This document shows positions 59,570-64,000 of a stretch of DNA of 64,000 nt, piece by piece. Each line of letters starts with the position of its first letter. The stretch's first letter is position 1. The stretch lies in the NCBI RefSeq assembly GCF_004341035.1, contig NZ_SLXK01000001.1, forward strand, positions 186,001 to 250,000. The letters run 5' to 3'. The notes beneath the pieces were generated by a model. It was not told the origin of the DNA, ran no database searches, and was given only the letters and a program-made list of their open reading frames with translations. The position numbers and the translations under genes were made by a program. This DNA is from Scopulibacillus darangshiensis (GTDB lineage: Bacteria > Bacillota > Bacilli > Bacillales > Sporolactobacillaceae).

Positions 59570-60706
59570 GTGTCGGATTCTGATGATCGATTTAAGCCAA
59601 TTCAAGACCGGACAAAAGGGAAAAAACGCGTCCGCCGTCTTTTTTTAAGTATTATAATATGCTTTATTATATTCGTGCTGGCAGCGGCGGGAGCTGGATA
59701 TTACTATGTTCACCGTGCCCTGCAGCCAGTCAATGCAGCAAGCCACAAGAAAATAACTGTTATCATCCCCAGGGGGGCATCAGCTGCAGCAATAGGGAAC
59801 ATACTAGAGGACCAAGGAGTCATTCGGAACGGTCTTGTTTTTCAATTTTACTCAAGGTACAAAAATGAAACGGGTTTAAAGGCGGGCACTTATTTGCTTT
59901 CACCCTCTATGACGGTCAGTGAAATCGTTTCGGCCATGCAAAGTGGTAAGCAAAAAGCAGCGGTTGTGCTCTCGATCCCTGAAGGCTTTTGGGTGAAGGA
60001 CATTGCTCGCCGGATAGCAAAACAAACCGATCTTAATGAAAAAGATATTTTAAATAAGATGCGCGACCGAAAGTATATCGAGAACCACTATATGAAAGAG
60101 TATCCTTTCTTAAAAGATGAGATTTTAAACAAGGAGATTAAATATCCTTTGGAAGGATATTTGTTTCCGGCAACATACAGCTTTTATAAGAAGAACCCAT
60201 CTTTAGATGACATGATTAGGAAAATGCTTGACAAGACTCAGGCCATTCTCAAAAAATATGATCAAGACATTCAGGAGAGCCAATTAGGCTCGGTTCATAA
60301 AATTTTAACAATGGCATCGCTTTTAGAAGAGGAAGCATCAACAACTAAGCATCGAAAAGAAATCTCAGGTGTATTCTATAACCGATTACAAAAAGGCATG
60401 CGCCTGCAAACGGATCCGACTATTTCGTATGCGAAGCAAAAACATTTGGTCCATACGTATTATAAAGATTTAGACATTAAATCTCCTTATAACACTTATC
60501 GAAATAAGGGTCTTCCGGTAGGACCAATTGATAATCCAAGTGAAAGTGCAATTAAAGCAGCTTTAAATCCAGTTTCTACTAATTATTTATATTTCTTCGC
60601 TCGGCCAAACGGTGAGGTTATTTTCTCAAAAACATATAAGGAACATCAGGCAGTCGTCAAGAAATATGGAAGTGAATGGGATAAAATAAAAAATAAAGGG
60701 GAGTGA
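59570..60706 (+). CDS. mltG: Endolytic murein transglycosylase MltG
   Basis: MltG cuts nascent glycan strands and helps set their length. The 378-residue product has an N-terminal membrane anchor at about residues 26-46, a LysM-like region, and the YceG domain with the catalytic-region motif MASLLEEEAS near 244 and QTDPTISYA near 280. The GTG at 59570 has AAAGGGGTG upstream; an in-frame ATG at 59546 overlaps that site and is less likely. Position matches yrrL. Confidence 0.94.
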   Translation: MSDSDDRFKPIQDRTKGKKRVRRLFLSIIICFIIFVLAAAGAGYYYVHRALQPVNAASHKKITVIIPRGASAAAIGNILEDQGVIRNGLVFQFYSRYKNETGLKAGTYLLSPSMTVSEIVSAMQSGKQKAAVVLSIPEGFWVKDIARRIAKQTDLNEKDILNKMRDRKYIENHYMKEYPFLKDEILNKEIKYPLEGYLFPATYSFYKKNPSLDDMIRKMLDKTQAILKKYDQDIQESQLGSVHKILTMASLLEEEASTTKHRKEISGVFYNRLQKGMRLQTDPTISYAKQKHLVHTYYKDLDIKSPYNTYRNKGLPVGPIDNPSESAIKAALNPVSTNYLYFFARPNGEVIFSKTYKEHQAVVKKYGSEWDKIKNKGE

Positions 60707-60750
60707 CGTTAGCATCTCCCTTTATTTAACGTTATAAAATGAGGTGTGCT

Positions 60751-61410
60751 ATGGACTTTAGTAAGGCAGCAAGCTATGTTGCCTCTTTTGTAAATGAGGA
60801 TAATAAAGAGTTGAAGGGGCTTGAATCCGAGGCTAGGGAACGCGGAATTCCCATCATGCAGCCGGAAGCAATGGCGCTCGTTCAGCACATGATTAAATGG
60901 CTAAAGCCAGAAAGGATTTTAGAGATCGGGACAGCGGTCGGATTTTCAGCCATTAAAATGGCGCTGGCATCCAGGAAACGTTCGAAAATCATCACTGTTG
61001 AAAGGGATGATGACATGTTTCATGAGGCTAAAAAAAATATCTTATCCATGGGTGTCCAAGATTCTGTCCATCTTGTTCATGCTGATGCCATGGAACGTCA
61101 TCATGATACAGTTGAGCAAGGCCCATATGACATAATTTTCATTGATGCCGCAAAGGGGCAGTACCAGCATTTTTTTGAATTGTATGCACCGCTTTTAACA
61201 TTAAAGGGCTTAATCATTACTGATAATATCCTGTTCCGCGGGTTTGCTGCTGAACCTGAGACGGCCGTAAGTAAGCGGTTGGAACGGCTTGCCAATAAAG
61301 TTAACGATTTTAACCATTGGCTAAGTGAGAATGATCAGTTTGATACTGTCTATTTGACTGTCGGGGATGGTTTAGCGATCAGTTCAAGGAGAGAAAAGAA
61401 AGATATATGA
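60751..61410 (+). CDS. trmR: tRNA 5-hydroxyuridine methyltransferase TrmR-like
   Basis: This SAM-dependent O-methyltransferase (YrrM in B. subtilis) methylates 5-hydroxyuridine 34 to 5-methoxyuridine. The 219-residue product has the SAM motif [11 protein letters not shown] near 56, the VERDDDMF motif near 82, and the metal/catalytic DAAKGQY near 128. The ATG at 60751 with GAGGTG upstream is my choice. In B. subtilis the partner U32 hydroxylation proteins (yrrN, yrrO) follow; they are absent here. Confidence 0.93.
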   Translation: MDFSKAASYVASFVNEDNKELKGLESEARERGIPIMQPEAMALVQHMIKWLKPERILEIGTAVGFSAIKMALASRKRSKIITVERDDDMFHEAKKNILSMGVQDSVHLVHADAMERHHDTVEQGPYDIIFIDAAKGQYQHFFELYAPLLTLKGLIITDNILFRGFAAEPETAVSKRLERLANKVNDFNHWLSENDQFDTVYLTVGDGLAISSRREKKDI

Positions 61411-61427
61411 GAAAGGATTTTATAAAG

Positions 61428-62063
61428 ATGAACAAGAAACCGATAATAATTGGTGTCGCCGGGGGGACTGGCTCCGGAAAGACAACAGTTGCAAAAGAAG
61501 TTTATCGGAGTTTTCCTAACCAATCAATTACGATCATAGAACAGGACGCATATTATAAAGCCCAGGATCATAAAACAATGGAAGAACGGCTGCTGACGAA
61601 CTATGATCACCCGCTAGCATTTGATCATGATCTCTTAATTGCCCATTTGCAAAGGCTCCTCGACTTTGAACCCATTGAAAAGCCGGTATATGACTATACA
61701 GTTCATACAAGATCTGATAAAATTATTCCTGTCCGGCCCAAAGATGTCATTATTCTTGAAGGTATTTTAATTCTTGAAGATAAAAGATTGCGCGACCTTA
61801 TGGATATTAAAGTTTTTGTCGATACTGACTCTGATTTAAGAATAATCCGCAGGCTGCTAAGAGACACGGAGGAGCGCGGGCGTTCAGTTGAATCTGTTAT
61901 TAATCAATACATTACTGTAGTAAGGCCAATGCACCTTCAATTTGTTGAACCTACTAAGCGTTATGCTGACATCATCATTCCAGAAGGCGGGCAAAATGTA
62001 GTAGCGATTGACTTAATGGTCACCAAAATTCGCTCAGTTCTGGATGCTGCAGCTTTAGCTTAA
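61428..62063 (+). CDS. udk: Uridine kinase
   Basis: Udk phosphorylates uridine and cytidine in pyrimidine salvage. The product of 211 residues has the P-loop [12 protein letters not shown] near residue 8-19, the [11 protein letters not shown] motif near 65 and the [13 protein letters not shown] segment. The ATG at 61428 gives the usual length and start; an ATG at 61407 in frame overlaps the end of trmR. AGAAAGGA is about 10 bases before the chosen start. Confidence 0.97.
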   Translation: MNKKPIIIGVAGGTGSGKTTVAKEVYRSFPNQSITIIEQDAYYKAQDHKTMEERLLTNYDHPLAFDHDLLIAHLQRLLDFEPIEKPVYDYTVHTRSDKIIPVRPKDVIILEGILILEDKRLRDLMDIKVFVDTDSDLRIIRRLLRDTEERGRSVESVINQYITVVRPMHLQFVEPTKRYADIIIPEGGQNVVAIDLMVTKIRSVLDAAALA

Positions 62064-62126
62064 GGCAAGAATGGATCAGATATTACAAAAATATTTATAT
62101 TGGTAATTGTAAAGGGAGTGGATCTC

Positions 62127-62600
62127 ATGGCTGAAGAAAAAAAGCATTATATGACAGCGGAAGGTAAAGAAAAACTAGAGCATGAATTAGATCAATTAAA
62201 AACAGAGAAGAGAAAGGAAGTAGTGGAACGGATTAAGATCGCAAGAAGCTTCGGTGATCTATCTGAGAATTCCGAGTATGATGCAGCTAAGGATGAGCAG
62301 GCTTTTGTCGAATCACGAATTCAGCAGCTTGAACAAATGATCCGCAATGCTGAAATTATTGAGGATGACGAAACAACTGATGTTGTTAAAATCGGTAAAT
62401 CCGTTACTTTCAAGGAGCTTCCAGACGGTGATGAAGAAACGTATATGATTGTCGGGAGTGCCGAATCCGACCCTTTTGAAGGTAAAATTTCGAATGACTC
62501 CCCTATGGCAAAAAGCCTTATCGGTCTTTCGGTTGGTGAAGAGGTTAACGTAGCGACACCTGGTGGAGACATCCGGGTTAAGATTGTTGAAGTGAAATAA
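62127..62600 (+). CDS. greA: Transcription elongation factor GreA
   Basis: GreA rescues backtracked RNA polymerase by stimulating transcript cleavage. The 157-residue product has an N-terminal coiled-coil (residues 8-75) with [14 protein letters not shown] at the tip and a C-terminal FKBP-like domain with [16 protein letters not shown]. The ATG at 62127 has AAAGGGAGTGG upstream. The order udk-greA is as in B. subtilis. Confidence 0.98.
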   Translation: MAEEKKHYMTAEGKEKLEHELDQLKTEKRKEVVERIKIARSFGDLSENSEYDAAKDEQAFVESRIQQLEQMIRNAEIIEDDETTDVVKIGKSVTFKELPDGDEETYMIVGSAESDPFEGKISNDSPMAKSLIGLSVGEEVNVATPGGDIRVKIVEVK

Positions 62601-62618
62601 ATCCATACTTAAAGTATA

Positions 62619-62652
62619 GAGAAAACTTGGCGATGAGCTGGGTTTTCTTTAT
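62619..62652 (+). terminator. Terminator of greA
   Basis: AGAAAAC pairs with GTTTTCT around a small loop containing GGC/GCT. The sequence TTTGGGTTTTCTTTATAT is then repeated, giving a second T-rich stretch. Confidence 0.6.
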
Positions 62653-62692
62653 ATTTGGGTTTTCTTTATATTATCGATCTTGAAATAAATAA

Positions 62693-62732
62693 AACACCGA
62701 GACGAGTCAGACATTAAGTGTCTCGGTGCCAT
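62693..62732 (-). terminator. Terminator of the KTSC-domain gene
   Basis: CACCGAGAC and GTCTCGGTG pair as a perfect 9-bp stem, and the minus strand continues with TTTTATTT. The stop codon of the gene lies in the loop. Confidence 0.85.
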
Positions 62733-62946
62733 ATAACATCATTTGACTTTTTATGTTCCTTTTATAAAAGGCTTCTTTATCAAAGGATAAAAGAAAAGCA
62801 AACACAATTTCTTCAGGGACATCTGCATAAGTTTCCAATGTGCCATCATAAAATTTAATTTGCAGCTTTTCCGTTTCACGGTCATAGCCAATCGTATCGA
62901 AAGTTACTAGCGTGGAAATCTTTTTGTCAAATTTAGCATAATTCAT
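62707..62946 (-). CDS. KTSC domain protein
   Basis: This 79-residue protein fits the KTSC domain family: FDTIGYDRETEKLQIKFYDG, then YADVPEEIVFAFLLS and ending with a KRNIKSQ motif. The family is of unknown function in bacteria and often encoded near lysyl-tRNA synthetase domains or in mobile contexts. No clear ribosome binding site precedes the ATG. It is a single gene with its own terminator. Confidence 0.8.
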   Translation of the reverse strand: MNYAKFDKKISTLVTFDTIGYDRETEKLQIKFYDGTLETYADVPEEIVFAFLLSFDKEAFYKRNIKSQMMLYGTETLNV

Positions 62947-63231
62947 AGTGTACGGGCATTGAATCTAATAATGGGGGTTGCCCTAACGCTCCCTTCCGTA
63001 TATAGTTTAACTTGACCTCTTAATTCATTCTATTAGCCTTTGACAAGGTTTATTCCTGCAATGTGTCAAAACTAGTGTTTATTTGACAGGAATCGTATCA
63101 AACGAGTAAAATCAACATGTAAAATAATATTTGATTTGTATATTTTTTAGCGGACATGATAATTATTTTAGCCACGAATGATATAAAGATGTTACAATGG
63201 AATATATTCTCTGGTAAGGAGGACATGATTA
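62947..63231. other. Intergenic region between two divergent genes
   Basis: This AT-rich stretch of 285 bases separates the KTSC gene from yrrS. It should hold promoters for both; no box pair was convincing by eye. No ORF or RNA was recognised. Confidence 0.6.
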
Positions 63232-63867
63232 ATGGGAGCATCACGTTCTTCAAGAAATAAAAAGAAGGCTGACAAGGTCCTCAATTGGGCTATTGGCATT
63301 GTGTCGGTTATGATTTTAGTTATCGGCGGTATTATATTAATCTCTTTGCTGAAACCAACCGATCAATCAGCTTCAACAAATAACTCACATGAGGAACAGC
63401 ACAATCCTCAAACGAGTGCGGATCAAAAAAGTAATGATGGGTCATCGGATGATAATAATGGAAAGTCCAATGACGAGCAATCGAATGTAAGTAATGATGA
63501 TAGTTCTTCGGATGTTTCGGCAGATGATTCAAATGCTGATCAAAAGGATAAAAATGCTAATAAAGAAGACGCCGATAAAGCCAATAAAGAGGAAGATTCT
63601 AAGACCCAAGAAGACGTCCCTGATAGTGAACACCGTGCCTCATATGATAAAGGTTCATCGGATTGGAACGCTCAGGTTGCCGCCCTTTCTGAGGCGACAG
63701 GCATTCCATCTGGCAATATGACAATCTTTTGGTTAGGGAATGGCGGGGGACCAAACAGCTCATTGGGACGTGTCAGCGCAAAGAATACACCGAATAAGAA
63801 ATTCATTGTCCATCTTGTTTACAAAGACGGACAATGGCAAGCTGACAACGTACAAAAACCATCATAA
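63232..63867 (+). CDS. yrrS: YrrS family membrane protein (DUF1510)
   Basis: The 211-residue product has a short basic cytoplasmic N-terminus, one membrane segment (residues 18-38), a long linker very rich in Asn, Asp, Ser and Lys (residues 45-130), and a C-terminal DUF1510 domain with HRASYDKGSSDWNAQVAALS. It is an extracytoplasmic protein anchored in the membrane. In B. subtilis yrrS precedes pbpI; the window ends before any such gene. AAGGAGGAC precedes the ATG. Confidence 0.92.
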   Translation: MGASRSSRNKKKADKVLNWAIGIVSVMILVIGGIILISLLKPTDQSASTNNSHEEQHNPQTSADQKSNDGSSDDNNGKSNDEQSNVSNDDSSSDVSADDSNADQKDKNANKEDADKANKEEDSKTQEDVPDSEHRASYDKGSSDWNAQVAALSEATGIPSGNMTIFWLGNGGGPNSSLGRVSAKNTPNKKFIVHLVYKDGQWQADNVQKPS

Positions 63868-63872
63868 TAGTC

Positions 63873-63908
63873 AAACAAACAACCCCTTTTTAGAAGGGGT
63901 TGTTTTTC
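63873..63908 (+). terminator. Terminator of yrrS
   Basis: AACAACCCCTT pairs with AAGGGGTTGTT around TTTAG and a T run follows. Confidence 0.85.
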
Positions 63909-64000
63909 TATCTAAATGCGTTCATATTGAGTTCATAAATGTATTGTATGATCAATGTAAAGTATTGCGTATTTAATTATTAAGTGTAAAGGAATGGCAA

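Overview
The window is a chromosomal backbone segment of an endospore-forming, low-to-moderate GC Firmicute of the order Bacillales. The evidence is a long run of genes in the same order as the valS-folC-comC to yrrS arc of Bacillus subtilis, including many sporulation genes (spoIIB, spoIVFA/B, spo0B, safA, a CoxA-like lipoprotein, bofC, spoVB, an rsfA-type factor). Departures from B. subtilis point to a lineage outside the genus: secD and secF are separate genes, a short RNase E/G homologue sits before rplU, and maf, pheA, nadABC, tcdA and the two U32 peptidase genes are absent from their usual places. A Sporolactobacillaceae-like organism is a guess, not something proven here. No prophage, insertion sequence, CRISPR array, rRNA or tRNA gene was seen.

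Layout. 1-4420: T-box controlled valS, then folC. 4443-9619: ohr (minus), prepilin peptidase comC, a small minus-strand gene of unknown role, spoIIB, and a two-gene operon of orphan peptide-type ABC permeases. 9620-10172: gene-free stretch with nested inverted repeats, where maf might be expected. 10173-14962: radC, mreBCD and minCD (cell shape and division). 15144-16770: spoIVFA/spoIVFB, which control pro-sigmaK processing. 16813-19080: RNase E/G-like gene, L21 leader, rplU-prp-rpmA. 19236-21562: spo0B, obg, pheB. 21550-25012: niaR (minus), safA, coxA-like gene, bofC. 25140-29455: ruvAB, a DUF2905 gene, queA, tgt, yajC. 29511-35724: yrzE-like (minus), DUF421 gene, spoVB (minus), comN-like, secD, secF, lapA-domain gene. 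35826-41516: recJ, apt, rel, dtd. 41745-45156: T-box, hisS, aspS. 45268-45470: 6S RNA. 45526-47675: rsfA-type gene and rarA (both minus). 47951-54035: cymR, iscS-type desulfurase, mnmA, TPR protein, recD2. 54117-58424: small CxxC protein, AI-2E family permease, T-box, alaS. 58451-62600: ireB-type gene, ruvX, DUF1292 gene, mltG, trmR, udk, greA. 62707-63867: KTSC-domain gene (minus) and yrrS.

The genes serve translation and tRNA modification (three T-box synthetases; queA/tgt; iscS/mnmA; trmR), DNA repair (ruvAB, recJ, recD2, rarA, radC), Sec export (yajC, secD, secF), envelope growth (mreBCD, mltG), the stringent response (rel) and sporulation.

The most unusual element is a 79-bp unit present as a tandem pair at two separate intergenic sites (35212-35369 and 49540-49698). 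One copy differs by two compensating substitutions that keep a 9-bp hairpin intact, so structure rather than coding appears to be conserved. The gene-free stretch at 9797-9980, with two mutually exclusive pairings, is the second candidate for something undescribed.
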